Assembly: GCA_002811675.1 (NCBI GenBank)
Contig: PDIM01000059.1
Coordinates: 1-23,099, forward strand
Direction: 5' to 3'
DNA: 23,099 nucleotides
DNA from: Ichthyosporea sp. XGB-2017a
Taxonomy: Eukaryota > Opisthokonta > Ichthyosporea
Shown: positions 9,727-21,298 of the stretch, one piece after another
Layout: every line of letters begins with the position of its first letter
Numbering within the stretch: position 1 is the first letter of the stretch
Position numbers and translations under genes: made by a program
The notes under the pieces: model-generated
Told to the model about the DNA's origin: nothing
Databases searched by the model: none
What the model saw: only the letters and a program-made list of their open reading frames with translations

Positions 9727-9910
9727 AAAAATTCTTTTTCACTTTTGATCTTCTATTGTTTGAAAAAAGGCCTTTTCTTACTTTCTGATTTATTATTTTT
9801 TTGGGTCCCTTTTAGTTTTCCAGCTTTCGTTTTTTTTTTTTATTATTTACTTATTCTTGTTATATTATTATTTTTTGTTTTTGTTTTTGTTTTACTTTTC
9901 TATCGACCTT
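9727..9910 (+). promoter_or_regulatory. T-rich tract upstream of the HMG gene (copy 1)
   Basis: Strongly T-rich low-complexity stretch with runs up to about 12 T and repeated TTTTTG units near 9870, ending about 250 bp before the HMG ATG. Pyrimidine-rich and poly(dA:dT) stretches are common in fungal promoters. The 60-codon frame across it is composition-driven and not a gene. Confidence 0.45.
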
Positions 9911-10160
9911 TTTCGTATTATAACTGAAAAAAAAGAAAAAAGAAAATAGTTTGTGAAAGTTGCAGTTTAGGAAAAAGGAAATCTGTTTGGCAATTTTGGA
10001 TTTGAAAGTACAGGTTTAGTTTTGATTGTGTTGTTTATTCTTCTGTTTGAACGATTTGATTATACTCAAATATACACTGTTGCCTTTTATGGTGCTTAAG
10101 TTAGAAGAGTATAACACGATAGGCACCCATACACCCTTCACTCACACACACAAGCAAATA

Positions 10161-11048
10161 ATGTCTAGTATGTATGTTTCAAACATGTATAGCAACTTTG
10201 CCCCTATCAATCACTTTAATGTCATTGACAATAGAGACAGTCATTTTGAAGGCGCAAACATGGAGTCAAATGAGCTTCGCCATCAGAATATGCGAAGAGA
10301 GCAGTATGGAGCTTATGCGTTTTCTGCTGGAGGACAACAGGGAAATCACATGCCTCAACAAATGAATATGAATGTGCAATATGGAAAACCTCAGAATGAG
10401 AATCAGCATCAGCCAAATCAATATGAGCATCAAATGGGAGCTCAAATTGACACGGAAGCTCATATGCAGAGAATAGAGCAGCGCGAAGCTGAAGAAGAAA
10501 AAGAGATAAATGCTGGTGCTCTTATTCTGTTTAATATTAGCAGATCAGTTGGTAACTCTACTACCACCACACGAAGTCCTACTCCTGATGAGAATGTAGA
10601 TACTACTCTTCAATGGTACCCTCATAATGCTTCTGGAGAGCCCACAAAATACAAGAAGAAACGTGGTCCAAAAGGAACAAAAAACTCGGTAACTGGAAAG
10701 AAACCAAGAAAGAGAAAGCAATCAGGGCAAAGTGAAAATGAAGAAGGGGAAAGAGTAACAAGGCCAATCAATTGTTTCATGGCTTTTGCAAAAGACATGA
10801 GGCAGGTCATTAGAGCTAGACTGCAGAAAGAAACTGGTGAAGAAAAAGTTGACAATAGATTAGTGTCTACAATTCTGGGTACTGAATGGTCTAGGCTTCC
10901 TCAAGCTGAAAAAGACAAATACCTAGTTACTGCTGCCAAACACGCTGAAGAACACAGAGCAAAGTACCCAGCATACAAGTTCACTCGAACTAAAAGTTCA
11001 AAGCCGCGAAAGCTAAGCAAATCTGAATCCTTGGATTCAAACCTGTAA
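10161..11048 (+). CDS. HMG-box transcription factor, MATA/SOX-like (copy 1)
   Basis: 295 residues from ATG 10161 (context AAATAATGTC, A at -3), no intron needed. The frame stays open upstream to 10026, but that part starts at a non-ATG codon and looks like leader. Residues 1-115 are Met/Asn/Gln/His-rich and probably disordered. A helix-prone segment (INAGALILFNISRS, about 116-129) stands out. A basic stretch at about 164-186 (KKKRGPKG, KKPRKRKQ) is a likely nuclear signal. A single HMG box covers about 201-273: RPINCFMAFAKDMR, then STILGTEWSRLP and EEHRAKYPAYKF, with a basic tail. The RP-N-FM start and YPxYKF end are typical of sequence-specific HMG proteins (fungal MATA-HMG, Ste11/Rox1, animal SOX), which bind and bend ACAAT-like DNA. 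A mating or developmental regulator is the likely role, from family only. AATAAA follows at 11225. Confidence 0.9.
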   Translation: MSSMYVSNMYSNFAPINHFNVIDNRDSHFEGANMESNELRHQNMRREQYGAYAFSAGGQQGNHMPQQMNMNVQYGKPQNENQHQPNQYEHQMGAQIDTEAHMQRIEQREAEEEKEINAGALILFNISRSVGNSTTTTRSPTPDENVDTTLQWYPHNASGEPTKYKKKRGPKGTKNSVTGKKPRKRKQSGQSENEEGERVTRPINCFMAFAKDMRQVIRARLQKETGEEKVDNRLVSTILGTEWSRLPQAEKDKYLVTAAKHAEEHRAKYPAYKFTRTKSSKPRKLSKSESLDSNL

Positions 11049-11224
11049 ATAGAGATTCTCACACCTTGTTCATCATTGCTTTGTATTTCTGAAAAGCATG
11101 TCATACTCTTTAACCATTCCGATTTGCTGTGCTAAGTCATTCACAATTTCAACCATCTGCTTTTTAGCACTTTGTATCATATATTTTCAATACAGATATC
11201 ATCATTTCTTTTTAGCTGTTCATC

Positions 11225-11230
11225 AATAAA
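11225..11230 (+). terminator. Poly(A) signal of the HMG gene (copy 1)
   Basis: AATAAA 177 nt after the stop codon, followed by TTGTACTTTT. Confidence 0.45.
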
Positions 11231-11538
11231 TTGTACTTTTAAAAGCTGTCTTATTTGGAGACGGCTTTGCTGCACGATGCAAACTGAAATTACAAGGCTC
11301 CGTATGTGAGCGGAGGCTGGAGAATGGACACTACTAGGACTAAAAAAGTACAGACGTAGAGGAAGACTGAAATGACAGCTGTGCCAAATCAAGGAGCTCC
11401 TTGCACAAAAAGGGGCATGGTTAGGGTTTGGCAAGTTGTGTATATTTCAAATGTGACAAAATTATGTAATTCAGGCAGAGCTCGGCCTTGACAGAGCTCG
11501 ATTATGAATTGGAATTTCCTTCAGACTTCAGAGGAGGA

Positions 11539-11577
11539 ATTTTGAATTTTGAAGTTTTGAAATTTTGAAATTTTGAA
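11539..11577 (+). repeat. TTTTGAA minisatellite, copy 2
   Basis: Same five-unit array as at 151-189, with the same unit number and order. Confidence 0.8.
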
Positions 11578-11788
11578 TTTCTCCAGGCTCCAGCACTCAG
11601 CAGAATTGCAAAAAAGAGGTAAAAAATTCCTCATACATATCATTTCAAAGCTCATATAGGATTTATCTTTTCCGTTATTTAATCTATACACTGGATAACT
11701 TCCAGTTGCTTTCAAAGCGGGAGAAGAAGTTAGTGGCTGTGACTAGTGCTGATATCCAGATCTATTGTTGAAGTGGAGTTAGGCGAAT

Positions 11789-14700
11789 ATGGAGGAGGCG
11801 TTGAGGAATTTAGCCAAAGTGGCTGCTTCAGAGAAGCTTAGGCGGCTGAGAGATGAGTGTTTGAATATCATAGAAGATCTGCAAAGTGCTGATGGCAAGT
11901 TTAGTCCGTTGAATGATCCCCGAATAGTTAGACGGAGGATGTTTAAACACTTTAAACTGGGACTTATTCAAAATATTGTAAAGCTTAATATTTGCGCGCT
12001 GGAAGGAATTCAAGTTAGTGTTTTTAATTTGTATGATGTAGCTCACTTTGAGAAAAATGATGTTGCTAACTTTGCATTAACTGCGTGTTTCGCTTTTATG
12101 ATTTTCATCTAATAGAAACTGATAACCCAGTGTGTTGCTCCAACTGAGCCTTCAGAATTTGAGGACGATACAGATTTCTCAGTTGAGGTTATTCAGGCTG
12201 TTTGTAACTGCTTTAAAGGGAGGGATACCCCAGGGGAATTAGCTAAAGCTGTTGTGAAGGTAATTATAAAGCCCACTTGAAGTGCAGCTTACTCTTTCTT
12301 ATATTGCTTTCTTATTCCAACTTTCAAATCGTTTAATTGTACTGTTCAACACATAGGCTCTTGTGTTCATTGTTACTTGTTCTCCAGTTCCTGTCCACGG
12401 AGATTCTCTTTTACTTTGCTTTGAAACATGCATGTTAATTTTCCTTCAATCGAAAAATTCCTCTGGCAGAATCGCTGCTAAAGTTGCTTTAATTCAAATG
12501 ACAAATGATATTTGCCAGAGACTTGAAGTGTGTAAAATGGAAACAACTCGAAAACAAAAGTGGAAAAAAAATCGCAAAGCGAACGACGATATAGAGGAAA
12601 AGCTAAATGAATCTGTGGGAAGTATTGCCGACGTGGGGCTAGCAATAGGAGAATTAAAAAGTACAGCAGGAGTAAGTGGCTGGTCCTCTAATCCTTTTGG
12701 CGAAGAAGATTCTTCAGATGTGGATATTGATATTGACGAGTTCGATCGAGATAATGGTAATTGCAGCGAGACGGGGGAGTGTGAATCGAAGGGGGAAGAG
12801 TGTGACGGATCACTACCATCGTCTCCTAGGAAAATGGTCGAAAATAGGTCATTGTATAGGTTCAATAGCTTGGACTCTTTTGTTGAGGAAGGCGTATTTA
12901 CTTTACTGGAAAAAGATGTTATTATCATTTTCAAATATTTTTGCAAGTTATGCTCCGCTCCAAATACAAACTCACGAAGCTCTGTTCCACACGGTACCGT
13001 TGCCGTCGAAGAGCGCCAAATCTTAATTAAGACACAGTCTTTACATTTGATATTAATTGTTCTAGATGTCCTGTCACCCACTCTTCAACACAACGAGTCT
13101 TTTGTCAAATTAGTTCGTGATTATTTGTGCAACGCAGCTTTGATGGCGTGCGCTGTTCCTTCGAAACAAATCTTTAAGCTTTGTGCTTCTATATTTTGTG
13201 AACTACTAAGTACTTTCAAAACCTGCCTGCTCAGTGACTATCCCAAGCTGCTGGAGGAACTCTTTTTGAAGCCTCTGGGGTCTGCTATGTCTTCTAATGA
13301 CCTATTTGCCGAAGTCTTAACTCACCTATCAACAATGTGCTCGAATGGCGAATACATTTCATTGTTTTGTGAACAAATCGATAATGAACGCACTTGTATT
13401 AGAAACATAGTGTTCACATTATGCAAGTTATTAAAATCTTCTAATAACGCTCGGATCAAGGCGCTGTGTTTAGACTGTGTTAACAACATTCTGAAGTCAA
13501 TTGATAGCTGGTACTCGAATCAATTGCATGACTTGCATTTATTTGTAACTGGCTACATCGAGAAGCGAGAAATATTTCCAATATCACACACAGAGTCTAT
13601 AGCAGAAATCTCAGCCTGTATGAGTAATGTAAACATGAAAAACGTAACTTTTTTAGAAGCCATTAGAAAAGTATTGCCATCTTTAATCAAGACTGCTGAT
13701 TTACGAGATTTGGATGTTAAAATTATATCATTTGCCTCAGTATGTGCTGTTGCAGAGGTTGATGAATTCCAAAGTGCGGATGACATCTACTATGCCACAT
13801 ATGCCACTATTGCACTCAATTTGAATGCGCATGGGTATCACAAGCATGACTATGTTAGAAAGATTAGTAAAGAAGACTTCGTTAATGATTTAGTGTTTAA
13901 CACGTCGGATAATTTTCGTGGTGGACAGGTCTCTTGTGCAAATGAGTACTTTAAAGGTCTTTATGACACCGTTGTGGCAGTTGATATTCTGGGAATAATG
14001 GGTACAGCGAACGAATCTGCTTCATTGAGCAGCAGTACATGTGTCATGGGGTATGGACTAAAGGAGCTAATGGCAAAAAAAGTTCCTTTCCATCGGCAGA
14101 GTGTTCACCGGAAAGGCTTTCCTGATAGAGAATGTGATCCCCCTGTTTATCGAGGAACACAGCTTGCTATCGTTAAGATCCACGATATACTTGAAATCTT
14201 TTGGAGGCCTATTTACGTAGCCATTAGTGTTGCTTTTGAAAATTCAAGCGAGCCTGATATTTCAGCGTACTGTCTTGAGTGCTTTAAGCGCATGATAAGA
14301 CTTAGTTCGATAATAGGATTAGAACTTGCGCTGGACTCCTATGTATCGGGACTAGCTAGCTTTTCAAAAACCTCTTTGCACAATATGGAGCAAAAACATT
14401 GGAGCGCTTTAAATTGTTTGATATCTATAGGGATTGAATATGGATGCTACTTAGAAGGCAACTGGTCTCAAATTTTAAGCTGCATATCGCACCTGGAACA
14501 CCAGCATGCTCTCTACACGGCAGAGGTAAATGCTGGGAGCAATGATTTCAATAGGGACCCAACACACACGTTCAACTATCAGTCGATTTCCCTTGATGTG
14601 GAGCGGCTCTTTCAAGATAGCTCGAACTTCTCCTTCCAAATGCTTCTGTCTTTTTGTAATGAGCTATCTAGTGTTGCCGCAGAAGAGCTGAATATGAAAG

Positions 14701-17030
14701 AACCTCGCTTCTTTTGCCTCCGCAAGCTCGTTGACATACTCTGCGAGAATATGAACAGGATTCATATCGAATGGAGATTTATGTGGAATTCTATAGGAAA
14801 TTTCTTTGGCTCTGTTGGTAATCATCATTCCCAAAGCGTAACGTCAGTAGTTATTGATTCGTTGCACCTGATAGTGTCACAATATTTCGAGAGGCAGGAA
14901 ATGCCCGGGTTTCATTTTCACGAAAAAATGATTAAACCGTATGAGATGATAATTGCAGTAGGTAGTAGAAGAAGTGATATTAAGAATCGAATTGTTAACT
15001 GCATCGATTTTATGTGCGAAGAACACAGTCAAAATCTGAAATCAGCTTGGAAGAGTGTTTTTAAAGTTCTAACGAAGTGCAACAAAAGAAAGCTTCGCTT
15101 CTCTGATGAAGGGCTATCACCAGTTTTTGCTGTTGTTGAAAAAATTCTTCAAAAAGATGAGTCGGTTTTTAGGGACTGTGTAGCTCATTGTGTTAAATGC
15201 GTTGTAACTTTTACAAAGCCGTCTTTTGGTGTTGAAAGTCACAACCATGCTGTGAGGCTTTTGGATATGTGTTTAACTCGGCTAACAGAAGTTCAACCTG
15301 AACATAAATGGATTCACTCTCACTTGCAATTTGCTACCCTTGTTGAAGGCCTGACGTCTGAAAGTGAAATACTTGATGATGATGCTTTTGGCTGGATTAA
15401 GCTGTGGCACTTGTGCGTAAATCAGATTGTCCTAGCTCTACCACACGCTTACCACTCTATTCAAACTAGTCTCTTTAGTAGCTTGATTGGCACTTTAAAG
15501 TCAAACTTTCACCTTTTCCGCCCATCTTTTTCCGATCATCTGTTTTCTCAAATGCTCCTTCCGGCTTTTAGAGACATTTGTGACTCAAGGGAGGGTAAAT
15601 GGCAAAAGAATATTCGCTTTGCTTCTATTATTCTTGTCGATTTATTCTGTGACATTTTCTTTGACGATATATCCTCGGACACACTTGATTCTTTATTACT
15701 TCAATTGTCAGATAACATGCTTCTAAATGACGAGATTGTTGCTCGGTCTGGTACTTCATGTTTACGGCATCTCATACAGAGAAATGGAAAAGCATTTACG
15801 GAAGGTATTTGGGCTAAAACCGTACGACTTTTGTATGATATATTTATGGAAACGATGCCTGATAGCTTGTACTCGAAACCTGCGCTGATGTCTCATAACG
15901 TTCGAAAGTGTGATGGTATGACGCGTCTCATCCAGCATGTTTTTGTGATTGAAGAAGAAGGCATGAATGAAGTTTGTTTTCCTGTTATGGATTTTAAGAA
16001 AGGCTTGCGTAAGAAATGTAGCAGTTATGCTCCGAGAGATGATAGCGAGCTAGGCCTTACAGTCTTTGAAGATTTTTACAACGATGTGTGTGTGAAATTG
16101 GTCGTGCAACTTGTGCTAATTCAGATTGCTGACTATGTTCTTGCTGATGATGATAAAGTTGCCCGAGTCTCAGAGACTAATTTTCATATTTTAATGCAAG
16201 CTTTAAAAAAGTCGTACGCGTTTGCTCATAATTTTAACAAAGACGTCGAAATTCGAAAATTACTGCAAAGAAAAATCGGAACTAAGCAGCTTCCAAACCT
16301 TTTGCGACAAGAAACGACATGCGCGTCGACGTACCTCAGAGTTTTATTTTCCGTGTATTCTATGTCTTCAAGATCTGACCTTCAAAATGTGTATGAAGGA
16401 GAAATCGAAGACATCTGCGCTCACGTGTGCTCTACGTTTGTAAGCACCCTTGAGGGAGAGCTTCACGAAAATGCAGTTTGGCGACCAGTTATGATGACTC
16501 TTCTGAATGCCACCCTAGCTTTGGACAAGGACCATTTTCATGGAATACTATTTTCAATCTTTCCTTTAGTGGCGGAGCTAATTATGATTGAAGATAAAGA
16601 AGTGCGCCTTCTGGTAAAGCGGTTTGTTAAGAAATCGGTCGAATTTCGAGAGCTTCTGCCCCGCGATGGGTGGAAGTACGGGCACGAAATTACAGCAGAA
16701 ATCGAAAACGTGATGAACGAAGGAAGTCTTGATGGTTCTGAGCTATCTGTGAAATTAGAGGGAAGGCATGAGATTGAAATGGAGCAGTGCAATACAGTTC
16801 AGGAAAGTCTTACGGCATTTGCAAACTTTAATAATGAAAATGTGAGTAAGGAAAGTGCTCCACCTTGTTCACCGCAAATGTCGGGGACCACCTACACGGA
16901 AATGTGCTTTAGTCCTGTTATGGACGATAACTTCGAGGATGATGAGCCTAAAACATCGACAAAGAGAAAAGGACAGGAAACGAGTGTTGAAAGTTTGCGC
17001 CCAGTCCACATAGACAGCGGAAAGCCATGA
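11789..17030 (+). CDS. Large ArfGEF of the Sec7/BIG family with a degenerate Sec7 domain (copy 2)
   Basis: Second copy, with exons 11789-12013, 12116-12259 and 12357-17030 and the same 1,680-residue product as the gene at 401-5642: DCB, acidic linker, HUS, eroded Sec7 region (Asp in place of the catalytic Glu, NLNAH in place of NTDLH), then HDS regions. The coding sequence and both introns appear identical. What differs is upstream: this copy follows the HMG gene by 740 bp and lacks the 152-bp segment with the CCAAT box, the AACCCTAAA box and the small upstream ORF. If both copies are real, they may be transcribed or translated at different levels. Confidence 0.85.
12014..12115 (+). other. 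Intron 1 of the ArfGEF-like gene (copy 2)
   Basis: 102 bp, GTTAGT...CTAATAG, identical to 626-727. Confidence 0.8.
12260..12356 (+). other. Intron 2 of the ArfGEF-like gene (copy 2)
   Basis: 97 bp, GTAATT...ACATAG, identical to 872-968. Confidence 0.8.
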
Positions 17031-17394
17031 ATTGTATATAATTAATAAATCGATATTTATTTAGTTGTTAATGTTTTAGCAAATTAAAAGAGTCCAAAAA
17101 AAAAGCAAATAAACATTAAAAACTAACATATAAACAAGTGACGTGCAATGTTAGCTGTGAAGTGGTATGCCAAAAGGAGTTGTGCTTTCTTTGTTTTTAA
17201 GTTTTCACACTTTACACCTTACACATGTTTTCTTGATTAGTGAATTCTGAATGCAAACATTGCTTTGTGGTGTGTTGCAGATAGATGATAATAATTAAAA
17301 AAAACATGTATCAAGATGGTAATAGAGTTTTGCAGAGTAATAGCAATCAGTACGTCAACGCAAAAAAACAAACAAAAGACAATATTGTGCGTCT
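17031..17394. other. Convergent 3' spacer between the ArfGEF-like and MADS genes (copy 2)
   Basis: Same 364-bp spacer as at 5643-6006. No gene is visible. Confidence 0.7.
17044..17049 (+). terminator. Poly(A) signal of the ArfGEF-like gene (copy 2)
   Basis: AATAAA 14 nt after the stop codon at 17028-17030, with a second candidate at 17108-17113. Confidence 0.5.
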
Positions 17395-18057
17395 TTACTG
17401 GTTGTTTTGTTGCTGATTCGGATTGTTGAACATTGGGGGGTAGTGACCAGGATAGCCATCCTGGGGATAGTTCTGACCCTGGTTACCATACTGAGGGGGA
17501 AAGTTCCCTGGGTACCTGGGAGGACCACCCTGGGGCATTTGAACGTTTTGAGGGTAGTTTTGGTTTCCAAATCCACCCATTTCAGGCATGCCAGAAAAGC
17601 CTTTCGGCACGGGCTGCGACATTCTTTGCGATCCTGACGCTTGACCACCTGAAGAAGCTGCTGGGACATTATCTGGGGCATTTAAGCAAGCTTGAATAAG
17701 ATTCTTTCCTTCAGGCTTCGTGATAAGGGGCTGGAGTTTTGGTGTGGCAAAAGTATACACGTGTCCAGTTTCAGATGCTACAAGAAGAAGTACTTGGGTT
17801 CCTGTAAGAGTACTTAATTCATAAGCCTTTTTCATAATACCAGCCTTTCTTTTACTAAAGGTAATATGTCTACGACTTTTATCTTCAATAAACTCAATGT
17901 TGATCTTTCTACGCCCTGCCCTTTTCACAAAATCGTCGCCATCTTCGTCATCAGAAATTTCAGATGCGGCTCTCTTCTTCGGTGTAGGAGCTTCCTTTTT
18001 GTTGGGGGCCTTCTTGCCGTCCTTTTTCAAATCAGCACTTTTCGCTTCTGCACTCAT
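17395..18057 (-). CDS. SRF/Mcm1-type MADS-box transcription factor (copy 2)
   Basis: Identical 220-residue product to the gene at 6007-6669: acidic/basic leader, MADS domain near residues 48-105, SAM extension to about 128, and a Gly/Pro/Gln/Asn-rich tail. The upstream homopolymer (18101-18187) also has the same length of 87. A factor of this type is normally a single-copy essential gene in fungi, so an exact second copy within 11.4 kb is unusual and points to either a very recent event or an assembly effect. Confidence 0.92.
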   Translation of the reverse strand: MSAEAKSADLKKDGKKAPNKKEAPTPKKRAASEISDDEDGDDFVKRAGRRKINIEFIEDKSRRHITFSKRKAGIMKKAYELSTLTGTQVLLLVASETGHVYTFATPKLQPLITKPEGKNLIQACLNAPDNVPAASSGGQASGSQRMSQPVPKGFSGMPEMGGFGNQNYPQNVQMPQGGPPRYPGNFPPQYGNQGQNYPQDGYPGHYPPMFNNPNQQQNNQ

Positions 18058-18099
18058 GATGTAATATTGTTATTCTGTTCACTTGGAGTTCTTCTTTTT

Positions 18100-18100
<1 letters not shown>

Positions 18101-18187
<87 letters not shown>
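18101..18187. repeat. A87 homopolymer in the MADS promoter (copy 2)
   Basis: Uninterrupted run of 87 A with the same flanks and exactly the same length as at 6713-6799. Confidence 0.95.
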
Positions 18188-18188
<1 letters not shown>

Positions 18189-18737
18189 AATTGCATAATC
18201 CATTTCAGGTAAATAGGTACGTAATAATAATAATTTAGAGGATCCCAAATTCTCGCCGTGAGGCTCGAGCATTGCACGTAACTCACACGGGGAGGCCCTT
18301 GATGCCAAGGATTACTGCAGGATCAATGAAAGGTGAATGGCGCATGTACATGTGATCGAACTGTTGGACTTTCCTGCAAGGTTTCGTAAATGCATAGAGA
18401 AAAAAGGATTACGAAACTGTTTTCTAGTGGTTCGCTTTGTTCTCGTGTTTATTCTTTTTGACGGAGCAAAGGGAAGCTGCAAACCCAGCTTTGAGCATTC
18501 CAAAATGAAGGAGGGAGAGAATAGCAGGAAAGTGGTTTCGTAATTCATTTTAGCTTTTGGTTTGAATAAAGCGAGCGATGGGCATGTTATAAGCAATAGT
18601 GAAAGTTTTGGACGCGTTTAGTTTTGCTGCTCCTTATAAGAAACTTTCTTTATTACGAATTCAAGGAAGATCCTACCATAAGCACAGGGCCTACTGCCCA
18701 TATAGAAGAGCACTTCAAGAAGAAAATATTTTCTCCC

Positions 18738-18863
18738 GTTGTAAAGGGGCGGAAGGAGGTGAGGAGAATGCGTCATGAAGATCACAAAAGGGCAGTAAAG
18801 GCGCGGGGAAAGTTGTAAAGGGGCGAGGGAGAAGAAAGGGAAAGTGCTTTCACCGCCGCCCCT
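18738..18863. promoter_or_regulatory. Purine-rich module with a 14-bp direct repeat and STRE-like boxes (copy 2)
   Basis: Same module as 7350-7475; the repeats are at 18738-18751 and 18812-18825. Confidence 0.35.
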
Positions 18864-19163
18864 CTAGTGAGGAGACCGCGGCAAGTATAAGCACAATGTT
18901 TTCGACCATGAAGTTGCGCGAGTGTAGTGGCTTTTCATAGCAAAACTTGTCAATTCCACAATTGTGCCAAGATGTACAGGGATTGGGAGTCTTTGTGGCC
19001 CTTGGGCGTTCGCTGTTACTAAACACTAAAGTAGTGATAGAACCTTTGCAAATAGACGGTCGCATAGGTCAATAGCTCTATGACAAAAAAATCACCCATG
19101 AAGTGTGAGATATTTAGCTTAAGGATACAGTTGTATAGCCACTAACAGGCCCAAAATAAAATA

Positions 19164-19181
19164 CTCAAACGAGAGTTTGAG
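19164..19181 (+). other. Perfect 7-bp hairpin with a GAGA loop (copy 2)
   Basis: Same hairpin as at 7776-7793. Confidence 0.4.
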
Positions 19182-19918
19182 CGCCACAGAAGTCCCCATT
19201 CCACTACATGAAGACTATGATTCTGATTTTTCTCTAGATTTTTCTCTTGATTCATGCAAAGCGTACTTAAAAGGAAGAGGGATAAATGTTGGTGATGTGG
19301 GAAATCAAATTCAATATATGTAATCTAACTTAACCCATTTTCTTTGGTCTTCGGATATTAAGAATTGTTACCTTCCAATAGTCGCTTCACCCAGAAGGCA
19401 GGCTGCAGGAAACACTCCTTTGCACAAGATAGCATTGGCATGACGCATAATAAGAATATTACTTATTACTAGACCAGTCGACAGTCCAACAGCTGAGCAT
19501 ACATTCTTCATTCCCATTCTCTTATTGCAGGTTTAATTAATATAAGCTCCCCCACCCCAGCAGCCAGCACATATCATATCAAAGGACAAAGCTGCACAAA
19601 TATTTGCCCCTGCACATTCCAAAGAAGCTTTTGCCAATATTGTAGTTACTAGTCGACTCCACCGTTCTCATTCATCAGTCATCATCAATTAATTCATTTA
19701 TGAATGAAATCTTAAAATATCCTGAATGCCTTGCAAACTCTAGAGTACATAAACACACAGCTTGGAATTTTTCTTTGTTGCGTTTACACAAATTTCTCAT
19801 TTAAGCAGTCTGGAGTCTGCACAAGTTACAATGAAAGTGTTGTATTGTTGCATATTGTAGCTATTTGGCTTTATAAAGTGCAGCTAATAAACCAAACAAT
19901 CCTTTTAGAGTCGAGATT

Positions 19919-20059
19919 GCGCCAGTCTGTAGGCCGTAGGGGACGACCGACGAGTGTTTTTGCCTAAACGTCAGCTGTGCACAGTGCAGGGCTTGCATAT
20001 TTTCACAGCTGCAGTTTATTTTGAATTATAACTAGTTGGACACTAGTGCAGACTGGCGC
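19919..20059. repeat. 11-bp inverted repeat with palindromic spacer (copy 2)
   Basis: Same arrangement as 8531-8671. Confidence 0.4.
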
Positions 20060-20774
20060 TGGCGCCTGGCGGTTCTGTCTGTAATTTGGCTTTTGCGATT
20101 CTATGAAATAATCCATTCAAAACCCCTTTTGCGGACACTTTTTTTTCCACAGCTCATTTTTCTTTTTTCAGTTATTCTTGTTTTGGTAGTTTTCGCTTGC
20201 AATTTTCATAATCACAGTTTTCATAAAATTGGCGATTTGCATATTTTCCACAATTTTCAATTGCAAAACAAACAAAAAAAAAACAAAAACAAGAACAAAA
20301 ATATTACAGTAATAGTGAAAGCAACAGGCGCGAGGCCTGAACCCGGAAGGGGTTATGACTGTGACTATTTATACTTTTTGTGGGTATATGAGCGTGGCTT
20401 TTTATAAGTACAAAAAAGCCCCCCCCCCTGGATCAAGCAATCTGAAAAGTCACATTCCACTGGGGAAGAGGGTTGCAAATTTTGGCGCGAAAACCTCTGT
20501 CCAGTCCTGACCCAGGTGAAGCTCTTTTTCGCCTTTGGAATTTCCCGGGCATTTTATAGGGATCTTCCCCTAAAGTCTTTCTGTGGTTAATCGTAAAATA
20601 GTTTTCTGCGAGGTTTTCTGTTTTTGTGATTTTGTTTTATCATTTTAAATTTGAATTATTGCACATATAATTTATATAGATTGTATAAAATATTAATAGA
20701 ATTCATGAACAGCTGCTTATAACTGATTGTATCAGAAAAAAGGAATGTGGAAGTGAGGAATTGGTGTATCCGGT

Positions 20775-20875
20775 GGGGCTAGATGGGGAGATATACGGGG
20801 ATTTTATGGCAGAGAGAGATGGGTACAAAAAAGGGTGGGGTTTATGAATCGTGGGTGGGGACTATATATATATAA
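20775..20875 (+). promoter_or_regulatory. G-run cluster followed by (TA)n (copy 2)
   Basis: Same cluster as 9387-9487, with the same run lengths. Confidence 0.4.
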
Positions 20876-21114
20876 TGATTTGATTATAATATAATTTTTT
20901 GGTTTATATTTATGAATGAAAATAACATTGTTGTGATTATTTTCCCACTAGCTGAATGTAAAATGGGAATTGGGTCTTGGCCCTTGGGATTTCAGATTTA
21001 TTAGAGATAAAAGGGTTCTGAGGGATTTTGCGGGTGTTTTAGCGAGGATTAGATTTTGTTTGGTTTCGGATTGTGATCAAAAATAAATTCAAAATTACGT
21101 TGACGCGTAGATGA

Positions 21115-21298
21115 AAAAATTCTTTTTCACTTTTGATCTTCTATTGTTTGAAAAAAGGCCTTTTCTTACTTTCTGATTTATTATTTTTTTGGGTCCCTTT
21201 TAGTTTTCCAGCTTTCGTTTTTTTTTTTTATTATTTACTTATTCTTGTTATATTATTATTTTTTGTTTTTGTTTTTGTTTTACTTTTCTATCGACCTT
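21115..21298 (+). promoter_or_regulatory. T-rich tract upstream of the HMG gene (copy 2)
   Basis: Same tract as 9727-9910. Confidence 0.45.

Larger units (their letters stand above)
6670..10160. promoter_or_regulatory. 3.5-kb divergent spacer between the MADS and HMG genes (copy 1)
   Basis: No open frame in this stretch longer than 123 codons and none that resembles a known protein. Visible structure in order: A87 (6713-6799), an (AAT)4 near 6834, a purine-rich region with a 14-bp direct repeat and AGGGG boxes (7350-7475), a GNRA-type hairpin (7776-7793), an 11-bp inverted repeat (8531-8671), C10 at 9031-9040, a G-run cluster followed by (TA)n (9387-9487), and a T-rich stretch (about 9727-9910) before the HMG start. 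It probably contains the control regions of both transcription-factor genes. An undetected non-coding RNA is possible. Confidence 0.6.
59..11446. repeat. 11,388-bp direct repeat, copy 1
   Basis: This block reappears, abutting and in the same orientation, at 11447-22834. All three genes, all incidental open frames and all homopolymers that I compared lie at a constant offset of 11388 with identical translations, so I see no indel and no substitution. The unit carries the ArfGEF-like gene, the MADS gene, the spacer and the HMG gene. I compared by eye and through translated frames, not with an aligner, so a few silent differences could have been missed. Whether this is a genomic tandem duplication, a circular molecule or an assembly product is discussed in the findings. 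Confidence 0.96.
11049..11788 (+). promoter_or_regulatory. 740-bp spacer from the HMG gene to the ArfGEF-like gene, short version
   Basis: Contains the HMG 3' UTR, a TTAGGGTTT box (11421-11429), the junction 11446/11447 where 152 bp are missing, the TTTTGAA array and the ArfGEF-like leader. No gene is visible. It lacks the CCAAT box and the AACCCTAAA box present in the long version. Confidence 0.6.

Noticed and set aside
10026-10160. N-terminal extension of the HMG frame
   Set aside because: It begins at TTG, is hydrophobic and unlike the rest, and the ATG at 10161 has a better context. The in-frame ATG at 10089 cannot be fully excluded.
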